A stretch of DNA of 64,000 nucleotides from positions 17,279,441 through 17,343,440 of the forward strand of contig NC_088795.1 in the NCBI RefSeq assembly GCF_011386835.1, in the 5' to 3' direction. The translations under genes and the position numbers were made by a program. Shown here piece by piece: positions 36,297-47,917 of the stretch (position 1 is its first letter; each line of letters opens with the position of its first letter). Source of the stretch: Chrysemys picta bellii (taxonomy: Eukaryota; Chordata; Testudines; Emydidae). The notes under the pieces were generated by a model. It did not search any database, was not told the DNA's origin, and was given only the letters and a program-made list of their open reading frames with translations.

Positions 36297-36655
36297 GGCT
36301 GTGTCTACACCACAAAATTAAGTTGACCTAACTTAGGTCGCCATACAGCTACCGCAGTAATTACATCACTCGTGTGCATCTACACTTTGCTCCCCGTGTT
36401 GTGTCATTCTGGAGCATTGTGGGAAGGCTCCTGAAAGCCAGTGATAGTCGACATAAGCAACGCAGTGTCTACTCAGACACTGCATCGACCTAACTACATT
36501 GACCTTGACTCTATGCCGCTCATGGCGGTGCAGTTATTAAGTCAGTGTAGCGGAGCAGTTACGTTGTCAGGAGCGAAATTTCAGTGTAGACACTTCCATA
36601 GTTAGGTCAACATAAGCTGCCTTGCGTCAACCTAAGTCTGTAGTGTAGACCAGGC
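36297..36655. mobile_element. MITE with 'ctacac' inverted ends
   Basis: It begins ggctgtgtctacaccaca and ends tgtagtgtagaccaggcc, inverted with a few differences. Inner segments 'aagttgacctaacttaggtc' and 'gttaggtcaacataagctg' are also inverted. There is no coding capacity. The target duplication could not be fixed because of flanking C-runs, so the superfamily stays open (Harbinger-like or hAT). Confidence 0.65.
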
Positions 36656-37587
36656 CCCCACCACAGGGATTGCTATTGTGATTGATCCTTACATGGGCTG
36701 TGAAATGGGAGGAAGGATTCTTGCAGCTCTCTGCAGGACCCTATAGAGGGCTGTGTTCAAATTTTAATATCAAGCCCACACTGTGTGAAAGTGAAAGGAG
36801 GAAGCTACCTGGGAAGGGAGGCAGTGACATATGAGAAAGCTCTATGAGCTTTACAGATCAGGTTCTTTGATAGGAGGTCTGGTCTCTTTAAAGCAGTTCA
36901 GTGAAGAGAGTGCTGTATGGATGATCTGGAGTGTGGGTTCTACAGGTCTGTTGTTCCCTGAGCTACAAGGTTTGGGAATGAGGAGCTAGAGTACAGTCTT
37001 TTCCTAGCTGGCTCCCTCCCTCATCTAAAATCTTGTTTATTTAAAGATTTAATGGGTCTCCTGAGACCTTCTGAAAAATGGTGTCCTGTTTTAAATCCAG
37101 AATCCATTGTTTAGCACTTTAAATAATTGTTTAAAGAAAATTTATTGTGGCTAAAGGCAAAAGCAGGCACTGCTGGGATAGTTCATCGATTCTGTTCCGG
37201 GCAAACTCGAGGACAGCCGAGCAGGTCATGAGTGAGCTGAGGGTTCCTGAAAGGATATAGTGGGATCCCAGGATGTTGCTGAAGTTTTGGTTTAGCTCTT
37301 TTTTTTTTATTGAGTGGGGAGAGGGGGATATCCCAGAGACATCAAGGAGGGGAAGAATCTGGAGAAGGGGCCTTAAGCCTTGATGAGGAGGAGAAAATGA
37401 GGAGTTTAGTGATTGTCTTTTCAGTGACATAAACATGGCAGAAGCCAAATCAAAGAGGGAATTGAGGCACTAGTTGGAGGTGAGGAAGTAAAGGTACTGT
37501 GAAACAGCATACATGCTCAGTAGGTTTGGATCTTGGAGGTGTAAAGGAGGAAAGAGAGAGAAAGATGGTTGGATAGAGAAGGCAGTG
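36656..37587. other. Non-coding DNA, no feature recognised
   Basis: Short open frames only. Confidence 0.5.
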
Positions 37588-37663
37588 TTGCCAATTCTTG
37601 TAGTTTTATCGCAGCTCTCATGATATATAGTATTCTCCTTAAAGCCCCAGCTTCTGGAGTCAA

Positions 37664-37902
37664 TTGATTATGTGACAGGTTTCAGAGTAGCAGCCGTGTT
37701 AGTCTGTATCCGCAAAAAGAAGAACAGGAGTATTGTGGCACCTTAGAGACTAACAAATTTATTAGAGCATAAGCTTTCGTGGACTACAGCCCACTTCTTC
37801 GGATGCATCCGAAGAAGTGGGCTGTAGTCCACGAAAGCTTATGCTCTAATAAATTTGTTAGTCTCTAAGGTGCCACAAGTACTCCTGTTCTTGATTATGT
37901 GA
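37664..37902. mobile_element. Fold-back PLE insertion with 12-bp target duplication
   Basis: The insert at 37676-37890 is flanked by ttgattatgtga (37664-37675 and 37891-37902). Positions 37720-37805 and 37806-37892 are reverse complements (86 and 87 bp, one single-base indel) meeting at ggatgcatcc (37801-37810). The left side continues to the PLE terminus (gtttcagagtagcagccgtg and gttagtctgtatccgc, 37679-37715). The right, inverted copy stops short of it. The element is thus minus-oriented with an extra inverted copy at its 5' side. The insertion lies in the ancient MITE at 37588-38081. Confidence 0.88.
37809..37846 (+). ncRNA. Hammerhead-like motif in the second fold-back PLE
   Basis: CCGAAGA (37809-37815; a C replaces the U of CUGANGA), an imperfect stem II (gtggg/tccac), GAAA (37833-37836), GC-TTAT-GC (37837-37844) and TC (37845-37846). 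The inverted arm has the same motif on the minus strand. The change in the first box predicts loss of activity. Confidence 0.4.
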
Positions 37903-38081
37903 GAATCTCAGCTTTCATATAAAAAACAAGTTTCTAACTTTCAGGGCTGCCATTTGAAAATCTGACTAGAGTGAACTCCAAAGGGTCAAAAACCAGAAGG
38001 CAGATAATAAGAAGTCCAAATGTTAAAATTTTATGATTTCTTGGGCCTGGTGCATGACTTTTGACTGCTTGGAACTGGCAA

Positions 38082-41000
38082 TACTGGAAGTGGAAGGACC
38101 ATTGTACTTTAAGAGAGAGTGAGAAAGAGACAACGTGAATATAAGAGAAAAGGAAGGGAATGAAAGAGGGAGCCATGGAAGTGGGAAGGGAAGGAATTGA
38201 GGCAGGTAAGCCCTCAGCTAGAGACTGCGGTAAAGGTATAAACATATTTGAAGGAGGAGGGAGATCTAGAAGGCTCAGATTATTTTTGTCCTTTCAACAA
38301 GGGGGAACTGGAGTGTGACTCACAGAGTCACAGTGTGGTTCTTACTCTGTTCCTGAGGCAGGGCTGGATTGTAAGGTGCACTGAATATAGTACCAAAAAC
38401 ATTATACTTTGAAGTGTTTTTCATATCTTAGGGTTCAATCCTATGTTACAGAGAGAGGCAAAACTCCAGAGGACTTTAATGGGAGTTTTGCCCGAAAAAG
38501 GAGTGCTGGATTAGTGCAGATTTTTAAAATACAGGGCCATACTCATCTCCAGTATAATCCTGTTGGCTTCAGTGGACTTACACTGGGTGATTTTGGCCAT
38601 GACTTAAAAAAAAACCCCCAGCATTATTAAGCATTGCTGTTTAAAGGCTCTGATATATATTTTTAGAATCAGGTTCCCCAGTATGCGAGGGCAGCTTTGC
38701 ATTGCTCCATTGACACAAAGCATCAATAAACCTTATTGTATTGGTGCTTTGTCATAAGAGTGGTACAGCCCGCCAGAGCATAGTGAAGAATCTTACCTTT
38801 CCTCTGTAATGTGTCACATCAGTTGAAATGTGGAGCCAAACTCTCTGCTCCATTGAAGTCAGTAGAGTTAACACCAGCAGAGACTTTGAATCCTAACATT
38901 TCAGGACCGGATCTTGAGAGGTGCTGACTTCAGCAGGAGTTGTGGGGGCTCAGCATATCTCAGGATTAGGTCCAGAATCCCTACATAGTCCATGTGCTGT
39001 AGTTACTCCGAGGGTCTGGCTTTCAGGATAACAAAGCTATGAAAGGTAAAATAAATTACCACCAACACTGCTGCTTGCTTTATTTCAAACAGAACGCATC
39101 CTTTTCAAATTGAAATATAATTATGGATTTGATGTGCTCTGAACATTTCATTTAACCAAACTGAAAATTATGTTTTCCGCAAACTACTTTAAAGCTGAAT
39201 AAAAACAAAAAAACACCCCAAAAACATAATTATAGCAACAGCACTCGTGGAGGAGGTCTGCTGGTATAACGTATGATATATTTTGACAGCTGCTTTTTAC
39301 TGGAACATTGTCAGGACCATCACAAAACAATGTTTTAGAATGCTTAAAATGAGTGAATGTTAAATTTGTAGCTGCATTACAGCCATCCAAGACAAAAGAG
39401 TTTCTTTAATGCTGAAGCCGTTGCTTGGTTAAACTGCATATTACATCACCGATTTGTCAGTGGTTAATAGAACATTCTTAGTCCTCTTTTGGATTCTAAG
39501 CTATTTTCAAGGGCTTTACTGAATTTGTGAAAGAGGAAGTTGTACTATTATGGGGAGCATACAAAAATCCTTTGACAATACTAAGGGAGTGGGTGGGGTG
39601 TGTGTGGAAGGCATTTCAGATGGTTCTAATTTTAAGAATTCAGCATGCCAGGTTCATTGTTTTTCTTATGGTCAAGGGGCTGATAGACAGGGCAATTAGA
39701 AAAATGAAAAAAATTCATCTTTAATTCCATCCTCCCTCATACTATATTACCACCAGCCTTACTTTCACATGCAAATTCCTTTTTCAGTAACAACTTTGGG
39801 GATAAGGAGAGTTATTGCAATTATGCTATGTGCATAACTAAACAAAAGAAAAAGTGAAAATCAGAATGGGAAAATGAGTGAGAAGGGAGTAAAGGGAACT
39901 TACTGCATCTGATTTTAGAATGTGAACATGATCGCATGGGTAATTTGCACGGGCAGTTACTGCAGTCAGTTAGGCACCACAAGTTGGGCGTTTTCACAGC
40001 TCTGCTTCCATGGTAACAGGCTATTTGTTGAAATATAAGTTTTGTGAATGAAAATCCCTTCACTGTCACTTACTGACTCCCTCTATTCAATGACCTCCCC
40101 CACACACAAATCCCACATGCCATTTCACATGCAGATTAATTTGTCTTCTTCCCATCTCACACAAATGTATCTCTCCCTTTCCTTCCTCCTCATCCCCTCT
40201 ACTCCTGGTAGCACCGTTTCTCACTCACTCAGGACTGGAAGGGCAGACAGGGCATATAGACCTGATGCTTAATAAAGCTGGGTCTCTTGAAGGGGTGATG
40301 GGTGCATCTTCTCGGATGGTAGCAGGCCTGGAAGTCAAGGAGCACCATTGGGATGGTCTCAACCTGTCTGGAGAGTGGGTCATAGTGGAATGGGACCTCA
40401 GGCCTATCAATTATTGTGTGTTTTGTTATGGCATCCTGCAGGAGCAGGGGGCTGAAACAGACAAGTTACATCTGGGGCTGTGTCAGCTAATATGAAACTC
40501 ACTCACTGGTTGAGTCATAGCATCATCTTTTCAGTGAATCACCTGAGGCACATTTCACAGATGGCTGCTTATAGGGAGAGGGAAAGAAGGGCTGCCAGTG
40601 CAGGTGCCCGTTTAGCATACATCTATATTCAGAAATGGAGCAGGCCTCTGGCCTAAAGAACAAATGTCTGGCTGCCCATTATCTTAGTGCAGGTCTTTGC
40701 AATAATCTTCATCATCTGTAGGCTTTTGTGTCTGTGTGCATATACACAGTGAGTATGATTTTAAAGATTCTAACTGAAGCATCTTGTCAGGATCCTAGGT
40801 GCAGCTTTAGACATACCGAAAGGTACTGTGATTTTCTGCATATTACAAGAGCCTCATAAGGAAACGTTAAGCTGAGTTTTATAAGTATTATTAGGAAGGC
40901 AAATACCTGTCTTTGTATTGTTAGGGAAGCACAAGTATGTGCTGACTCTGGACAGCAACAGGTAAGCAGTAGACAGATGGGCACATGTGGAAAAAGAAAC

Positions 41001-41227
41001 AGGATGTTTCCTTTGATAGAAGTGAATTGTGAAGTACATTGTGACGCATTTTTAGCATACTCTATTTTTAATTGCAAGGGCTTTCATTTGAATTTCAACA
41101 AACATACGAAAAAACAGTCCAAGTCCTTTCATGTATTTTTTATTAATAATGATTATTGCAATTACTGTTATTTGTTAAGAGCTGATGGTCGGTAAAATTT
41201 TTAAAAGCACTTAAATGATTTAGTCCC
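38082..41227. other. Non-coding DNA, no gene recognised
   Basis: Purine-rich around 38105-38215. A palindromic-repeat fragment lies at 38830-38960 ('ctccattgaagtcagtagag', 'gagaggtgctgacttcag'). No gene. Confidence 0.5.
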
Positions 41228-41368
41228 CTTTTCAAAAGTGACTGAGGCACTTAGGTACCCAAGTCCCATTGACTCGCCATGAGTCTTAGGCGCCTAAGTG
41301 CCCAAGTCTCTTTTGAAAATGGGACTTAGGCTCCTGATTCACTTAGGTGCTTTTGAAAATTTTACCCA
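41228..41368. repeat. Palindromic interspersed repeat ('cttttcaaaag...cttttgaaaa')
   Basis: The left arm 'cttttcaaaagtgactgagg', 'cacttaggtacccaagtccc' and the right arm 'gggacttaggctcctgattc', 'acttaggtgcttttgaaaat' are inverted, with nested internal copies ('cttaggcgcctaag', 'tcttttgaaaatgggactta'). It is the best preserved copy of this class here; fragments lie at 8092-8131, 32400-32510, 34726-34820, 53395-53500, 59320-59395 and 63310-63395. Confidence 0.7.
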
Positions 41369-44025
41369 GTGTGCTTGGAACAGTTACAGTATATAGCAGA
41401 GGATGGGTCTGTCTTTGAATATCTTTTTACTTTTTGAATTTCTTGATGATGTGTGTGTGACAGTATTTTGAGGGGGGCAGGTAGGTTATTTGTAGGATTA
41501 TGTGGGGGCAGGTATGGTATTTGTAGGATTAATAGAAGAAATTAGTTATGTGGAGGGACTTTTAATCAACTATAGAATTTTAACATTTGAAACAGATAGA
41601 ACCATCTGTAAAACATGTACGTGAAAATCTTCATGGAAGAATGGATCAGTTCAGGTTACATTTTGAGCATTACCCTATATCCAGATACTGGCATGCACAG
41701 TTACTTGTTTAGGTCACCAATTTGGTTTCAATTTACTGTGAAAGAAATCTCTGCGATAACATTTTCCATCATAATGATTTTGACATTGATTTTACAGTTT
41801 CGTTTTGGTCCATTACAAACTGTACTTCAATCATTCATCAGATAGTTAGACCTATGCACTGAGTTTAGGCCCTGTGCACTTAAATTAGATTCCCACTTGC
41901 GATCTTCATGTGGAAATGATGGAACTGTTTCCGTTATGACCTCAAGAACAATGATACAGTTCAGCTAAGGGAAGTCACGCAAAGAAAAGGGAAAATACCA
42001 AACTTCCAACTTCCTTAGAGTTGGACTCCAACTCCATTAGTTGACTTGTACATTACTCATTGCTAAACAATCTTAAAACCCCAAAAGGATTTAACATGTG
42101 ATTTGGATTACACACCCATACAAGGGAGTACCAAGCAGTAAGAGCCATCCTTCTGCCCCTATTCTACCCAGATCTTTCATCCTGGCACACAGGAGTAGGT
42201 TGGGGCACTTGCCTGTGTACTTCCTCCCTGGAGCGTGTGGGTGGGGAGTAGGTAGAGAAGGGCTACGAAGAATGGGTGCAGCTTTGATTTCACCCCATCT
42301 GGTTGACCAGTGCAGCTGAGCCAACAAGAGAGATGTTGTAATTTGTTGCTGATGTTGCTGGTATGAAGATATAGAGTTAAGATTGTGTGTTGCCCTTTAA
42401 AGCTACATAAAATACACCTATATCCTTGTATTGTATTTAAGTGTGGAACTCAAGAATTTCACATGGAAGATTCCAATACTAGTCAACTCTGTTCCTGTAT
42501 CCCTGCTCATCTTCCACCTACAGATTGGAGACCCTCACCTGTTGCCAAGCTAAACTGAAGCCTGCCCTTTTAGCCTGCATGCATAAGGTCCTCAAAGGTT
42601 TCTGTTATGTATGTAAATGGTGTTGACTCAGATTATGAGCAAATCCTTATGTCTTTGTGATCTGGGCCTTATGTTGTTAAAGACTATCATATTTGTCAGC
42701 ACACAGTGAGCAGCTGATAGTCAGACGCCTGCTGCTGGTGGAACATGGACACACGTTGTGTGAGCGGCATAGCAAGGCTTGACTTGTTACTTGATAAGTG
42801 ACTTGTAGAATGAGGGAAGCGGGGGCAGGAAGGAACTGTTTGTTGGGCACTGCCCAGGGTGCAAGGAGACTACCAAGTATAAGGCCAGCACACATATTAG
42901 TTTCCCTGTCCCTTCAGAAGGTAAAAGAGCAGGAATAAATCTATCACGTTTTCACGGGCCTATCATTCGAAAACAACATAGTCTTTGTTCTTCACTCTTT
43001 CCAAAACCTGCTCTTCTGGTCTGAAACTGAGCATGAGAATTTTCAAAAATCAGACTTAGAATGGGAGAACTGGTCACAACTTTAATTATGCAGCTGTCAC
43101 CCATGGAGCTATATTCATAAGGGGTTTTGTATTTGTCTATAACACTAGGTTAGAACGTGCCTTAATCCTGGATCTTCTCTCTGCCGTTTTTGATACTGAA
43201 CAAAATAACCTTCTTCTGTCTAAAGCTTCCTGATTTCTCCCACACTTACAGGGTAGTGGGTGATGATAATTCAAGTTAGACAGGGAGCAGAGCATCATTT
43301 CTTCAACTGGGTTTATAAGACACTTATAAGACACTTTGTTAACTGAATGTTACCCAGAAAAGTATAATAGTTTGACTCAAGCCGCCAGTTCTACTATTCT
43401 TTTCTCTAATGGTCTATGTCTGTGTTTCTCCATTTTGTTATTAAATGTATTTCAAAGGAAAGTCTAAGTGTAATATTTCTTTGTAGGTAATGTTGCTTTA
43501 AATTTTGTGTCTCTAACCATGGATTTGATGCTGATAGTCAACCTTATCTTTTCAATTTCTCTTGAAAAATTCATGCATGGTTAATACAGGTAGCTAAAAG
43601 GAAATCCCCAGGCTTATATTTGAACTGCATGTAACATTTACTGTGGGTCCGTACTTAAAAACGCTCTGGCGCACAAGTAAATTCTTGATCAAGAGCCACA
43701 CTTAACTCGGTTTCAAAATAAAATAATAAGGGAAATAAAGACATCTCTCTGTAGATGTTTATTCTTTCATGAATTTGAGAAAAATAACTTGATTATACAC
43801 TGTGCCAAGGTTGGCTATTGTGCTACTTATTTAAAAAATAACATAATTTAATCTAATGGGAATATGCACATAATACTATGGATGCTTGGTAGTGACTCCA
43901 AAGTTAGGTTTACATTCTAAAATGGGCTTAAAACGGGGCATACATTCCTGTTTCTCTCTAAAATGATTTAGCCTATTGGTGTGAAATGTCACCCAATGTT
44001 AGCTTGTCTGCCCTTTGCATTTTCT
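41369..44025. other. Non-coding DNA, no feature recognised
   Basis: Short open frames only, no nameable repeat. Confidence 0.55.
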
Positions 44026-44070
44026 CTGTTCTTTTTGTGGATACAGACTAACATAGCTGCTACTCTGAAC
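44026..44070 (+). mobile_element. PLE 3'-terminal remnant, about 45 bp
   Basis: 'ctgttctttttgtggataca' followed by 'gactaacatagctgctactctgaac' is the last 45 nt of the PLE 3' end seen in inverse orientation at 37676-37719. It is an extreme 5' truncation, or what remains after deletion. Flanking 'tctctgtt'-like strings make a target duplication ambiguous. Confidence 0.65.
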
Positions 44071-44649
44071 TCTGTTTCTCTGTAGCCTATATCATCAATA
44101 TTTTAAGGAGAAATTTTGTTCAGTCTCTCTCCTTACACTTTTAATAGGAAGTCTTTGAATCTGAGCTCTGGCTGATATAGCACCACTTAAATTAGTTGCA
44201 ATCTACAGAATTGCCTAAATTAAGAGCAACAAACTATATAAAGTTTTCACCTTTTATAAATATGTAATGATGTGACTGGCTGGATCATTACTTAGGAGCT
44301 TGGGGTGGTGATTCTAACTAGACTCAGGGAGTACGGTTTTGAACTCTGAATTTGGAACCAAGTTAAGATTGCAAGTGATAGGATATAAACATTTATTATT
44401 GTTAATAAAGTTGTAGATTTGTAATGCAAAGAAGCATGAAGCTTCTAAACTAGATGTTAGGCAACTATTTTTGGAAGCACTGTGTATGTAAAATATGTAA
44501 ATATTCCTGGTGTGTGTGTAACTGAAAACCTGTCTTCAAGCATATATGCCATGGTGCCATAGAAGAACATCGTAATGTTTAATTCCAATTTAGAGAGACA
44601 AGATGAGTGAGGTAATATGTTTTATAGGACCAACCTCTGTTGGTGAGAT

Positions 44650-44686
44650 AGACAAGCTTTCAAACCACACAGGAGCTCTTCTTCAG
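44650..44686 (-). ncRNA. Hammerhead-like motif of the second PLE subfamily
   Basis: On the minus strand CTGAAGA (44680-44686), a stem II pairing GAGC with GUUU through wobble pairs, and GAAA (44658-44661) followed by GCTTGTC. Order and spacing match the first subfamily although the sequences differ, which argues for a conserved structure. Stem III is minimal and stem I is not evident. Confidence 0.4.
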
Positions 44687-45003
44687 GTCTGGCAAAGGTA
44701 CTCGGAGTGTCACAGATAAATGCAGGATGGAACAAATTGTTTAGCATAAATAGTTAGCACATATTCTAAGGGACCATTCAAGGTAGAGTGGCCCGTTAAC
44801 ACCTCTGCAGTCATAAAACAAAAAGGGGGGTTAGTGGGTTACAGATTGCTATAATAAGCCATAAATCCCATGTGTCTGTTCAGTCCATGATTGTTAGTGT
44901 CTAGCACAGTAATGAATTTAGGCTCCCAGGCTTGTCTTTTGAAAGCGTTGTGCAGGTTTCCTTTGAGGATGAGGACTGAGAGGTCAGATACAGAGTGATC
45001 GCT

Positions 45004-45204
45004 TCATGAAAAGTGTTCACCCACAAGTGACAGGATGTTTTTGTCTTTTATCATTTTCCTGTGTGAGTTCATTCGAGAGCGTAGTGATTGTCTGGTTTCA
45101 CCTACATAGTTGTTATTGTGGCATTTAGTGCACTGAATGAGGTACACCACATGTTGTGATAGGCAAGGGATCTTGAAAGGTGTGTTGTGGGGAGTGTTGA
45201 TCAT
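45004..45204 (-). pseudogene. PLE GIY-YIG endonuclease fragment
   Basis: A 66-codon open frame with the GIY-YIG-type signature of Penelope endonucleases: VVYLIQC at residues 19-25, a C..C pair (25, 28), YVGET at 33-37, a conserved LRSRMNSHR segment (41-49) and GEHF at 63-66, where the frame ends. In intact PLEs this domain follows the reverse transcriptase in one protein and nicks DNA. Here it is separated from the reverse-transcriptase fragment by about 300 bp with broken frames, and its C-terminal half is lost. Confidence 0.8.
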
Positions 45205-45511
45205 TGTAGCTGTGGAGATATGTCTGCAGGTTATGCATCTGTTATTCTAGCAGGGTCTGGTTCCACTTTGAGTTGGTGTGGCCTGGTCTGTGGGGAGCTT
45301 GCTTTTGATAATGAGCTTGGAGAGGTTGGAAGATTATTTGAAGGCTAGAAGTGAGGGTTCAGGAAAGATTTCTTTCAGGATGGGGTCCCCATCAAGCATG
45401 GGTTGTAGCTGCTTGATGATACCATGTATGGGTTCCAGTGCGGGGTGGTAGGTGACAATTAGGGCTGTTCGGTTGGAGGGGGGGTTTATTTCTGTATTGA
45501 AGTGTGTTTTC

Positions 45512-46006
45512 TCAGGGTATTTGGATGGTCCATTCCATGATGCTATCTACTTCTCTGGTGGAGTGTCCTTGTTTGGTGAAGGTGCTTTGGGGTGTGTTAA
45601 GATGTATATCCTGGACTTTCTCCTCGGAGCATGTTCTGTGGTATCTGAATGCCTGGCTGTAGATAACAGATTTCTTGGTGTATTTGAAGTGGTTACTGGA
45701 TCTATGCAGGTAGGTGTGGTGATCTGTGGGTTTCTTGCACATGGCTGTCTGCAGGTTTTCATTGTTTAAGCTGATCATGGTGCCCAGGAAGTTGATGCTA
45801 ATGTGGGAGTGTTCCAGAAAGAGTTTAATGGACAGGTGGTGGTGGTTGAAGTTGTAGTGGAAATCTAGGTGGGAGTTTAAGCCCTCTGTCCAGATGATGA
45901 ACATATCATCAATGTAACTCAGGTATATCATAGATTCCACGGTGCATTTGTCAAAAAATTCTTCTTCAAGGCGATGCATGAAGAGGTTGGCATATTGGGG
46001 AGCCAT
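45512..46006 (-). pseudogene. PLE reverse transcriptase fragment
   Basis: An open frame of 164 codons covering the palm region of a Penelope-type reverse transcriptase. It has APQYANLFM near the start, the catalytic YIDDMFIIW at residues 31-39, and the following INFLGT motif near residue 70, then KPTDHHTYLH and a stretch ending in VIYSQAFRYHR. In family members this enzyme copies element RNA at a nicked target. Upstream residues recognisable as QT before an expected GTxMG motif are out of frame, so a frameshift lies at about 46010. The start codon shown is simply the first methionine after that break. The endonuclease lies further downstream in another frame. Non-functional relic; opposite-strand frames are shadows. 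Confidence 0.8.
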
Positions 46007-46164
46007 CCTAATTCTATGGTTTGGACAAACTGTTTGTTTTTGAATGTAAAATTGTTATGGGAGAGGATTAAATGGATTAGTTTGGGGATGTGTTTGGGTA
46101 CCTCACCAGCCTTGTCTCTCTAATATCCTGGGACCAATATGGCTACAACTACACTGCATACAAC

Positions 46165-47917
46165 AGTTCCACATTAGACATTTACAGTTGCTGTTCTGAT
46201 CTATACCACGGAGATTAGCCCCATCTACTTTGGTGAGCTAAACTGCCAAGGTCTAGCAATTAATGAGCTATATTCTTGTTATAAAAGTGCTAACTAGGAT
46301 TGTGAAAAAGGATCATGTAGAACTCCATCTGGGTTAAACTGAACTAACTTCACTGGAATCTCTATGGGCCAGATTTTCAAGTGTTCACCACCCAAAATAT
46401 GGACCAAAATTTTCAAAAGATCTTAGCTCCCATGTTGGCACCTAAATAAGGGTCAGGTGTTCAAAACTGCTTAGCATCCAGCTGCTCCCATTGTGACACT
46501 TATGGCCAGACTCAGTGTGATGAATTGTTTTGGAAGATCTACCGACCTGTTATGCTGCCTTAAAAGGAGCTGAACTCTTTACACTTGCTAGCTCTGATTG
46601 CGAGGGATGACCTCTTTGGAAAATCTGGCCCTATGAGCTCAGAACCTCTGATAATCTGGCCACTTATTTAGGTACCCAAATCTTACAATTTTAGCCATTA
46701 TACCTCCAGGGGTTTCTGACTGTCCACATTACGTCATCTGTTGTACAAATGTAGCCTGCAGTGCAAGGTAGTATACAGAGATCAGAAATGTGGCATGCCC
46801 TGTTCCTGCACAGACATGCTTTTTTAGGGCCTAGAGCACTGCCATAGATACTAGCCAGCCTACTTCATTGCATACAGAGAGCACAACCATTGAAAATAGT
46901 GGTTGTCTCCTGTGTGGGTGTGCTGGGTGTAGAAGGCTTCTGGAGATCTCTCCAATTGTAACACATCTCTGCAGGGCCACCATCATTTGGCCTGAAATAG
47001 TTTTTGTTCTTCTTAGCTATTCCAATGAGTCTTTATTTATGAATCAGTAATGGACAATTTGAAGTATGAAGATTTGCCATTGTTTTTTAAAGAAGAATTG
47101 GCACTGAGATAAACTTCAGAACAGTGCAGTTTATATCCTAGATGTCCAGGATCCATCTTCGTTCCTTCTGTTTTCCTTTGTGTCCCTTCATTTGTTCTGT
47201 AGGGATGTTTACAAAAAAACAGCGTCTTTTCTTTTTAGCAGTTCACATATTTCTGCTGCTGATTCTTCACATGAAGTCATAAAGCCTCTATGTTCCTCAC
47301 CTGAAATCGTAAATCCACAGCAATCAAAGAAGGGGTTATGATTTCAGATGTGGGATAAAAGCAAAAGCATATTAATCTTAAAGGACAAATGATCTTCATG
47401 AAGTGAGGGAAAGGACATACAGAAAATGAAGTACGTGTCTGGAGAACTGTTTCTAAATATTATTGAATATTTGGAAACATTTCTGGTGGAATCAGGTACT
47501 TTTTAAACTGGGGAATATCCCATCTTTTGCCTATTTGTACTGGCTATGGGGTGAGCAAGGAGAGTTCAGAGCCTGGCTGTCCAGTTCTCACCTGCTGGGA
47601 AACTGGTTGTAGCCCTCTCTGCTCCCTTTCCCCATCTCTCCTCAGTGCTTGAGGCAGTTTGTCTCCGGGAGTGTTCCCTGAGGTCCTGCCTTTCTCTGGA
47701 GTCCCAGGGCTGGCTGTTCCTTTCCTGTGGTATCCACAGGGGAGAAAGGGATGGTGTCTGAGGTGCCCCACTTTCACCATTAGTCCAGGACTTTGTGAAT
47801 GTAGGGGTTCCTTTCCCCACCTCCCGGTTGATCCGTGGGGCTTTTAGTGCTGCTTCTCCATGCCCACATCTGCCTTCTGTGGAGCCCCATCCCCCACTCT
47901 GATGACTAAGAATGTCA
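46165..47917. other. Non-coding DNA, no gene recognised
   Basis: Contains palindromic-repeat debris near 46370-46500 and a GC-richer block at 47540-47900. The 122-codon and shorter frames there show no known domain. Confidence 0.45.

Larger units (their letters stand above)
37588..38081 (+). mobile_element. Ancient MITE ('ttgccaa...ttggcaa' type), interrupted by a PLE
   Basis: Ends ttgccaattctt and ggaactggcaa are inverted. Inner markers 'taaagccccagcttctggag', 'gagaatctcagctttcat' and 'ggtcaaaaaccagaaggc' match, in order and in inverse orientation, the copy at 47918-48180. Removing the PLE insert and one duplication copy (37676-37902) leaves 267 bp, against 263 bp for the intact copy, which confirms the boundaries. 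No open frame. The family name is unknown to me, though I recognise it as a common reptile/bird repeat. Confidence 0.75.
44590..46164 (-). mobile_element. Penelope-like element, second subfamily, with inverted 3' piece at its 5' side
   Basis: Minus-strand PLE containing part of the reverse transcriptase (45512-46006), a GIY-YIG endonuclease fragment (45004-45204) and a 3' region ending at 44590. The 3' region differs from that of the other copies (ctgaagaagagctcctg, then gtgaggtaa). At the opposite end, 46099-46123 'tacctcaccagccttgtctctctaa' is an imperfect inverted copy of 44590-44614 and runs on for 40 nt as a plus-oriented PLE terminus ('tatcctgggaccaatatggc'). The 5' half of the gene, including most of the reverse transcriptase fingers, is missing. 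No target duplication was found. Confidence 0.75.

Noticed and set aside
45452..45769. Plus-strand open frame of 105 codons
   Set aside because: Antisense shadow of the minus-strand Penelope reverse-transcriptase fragment.
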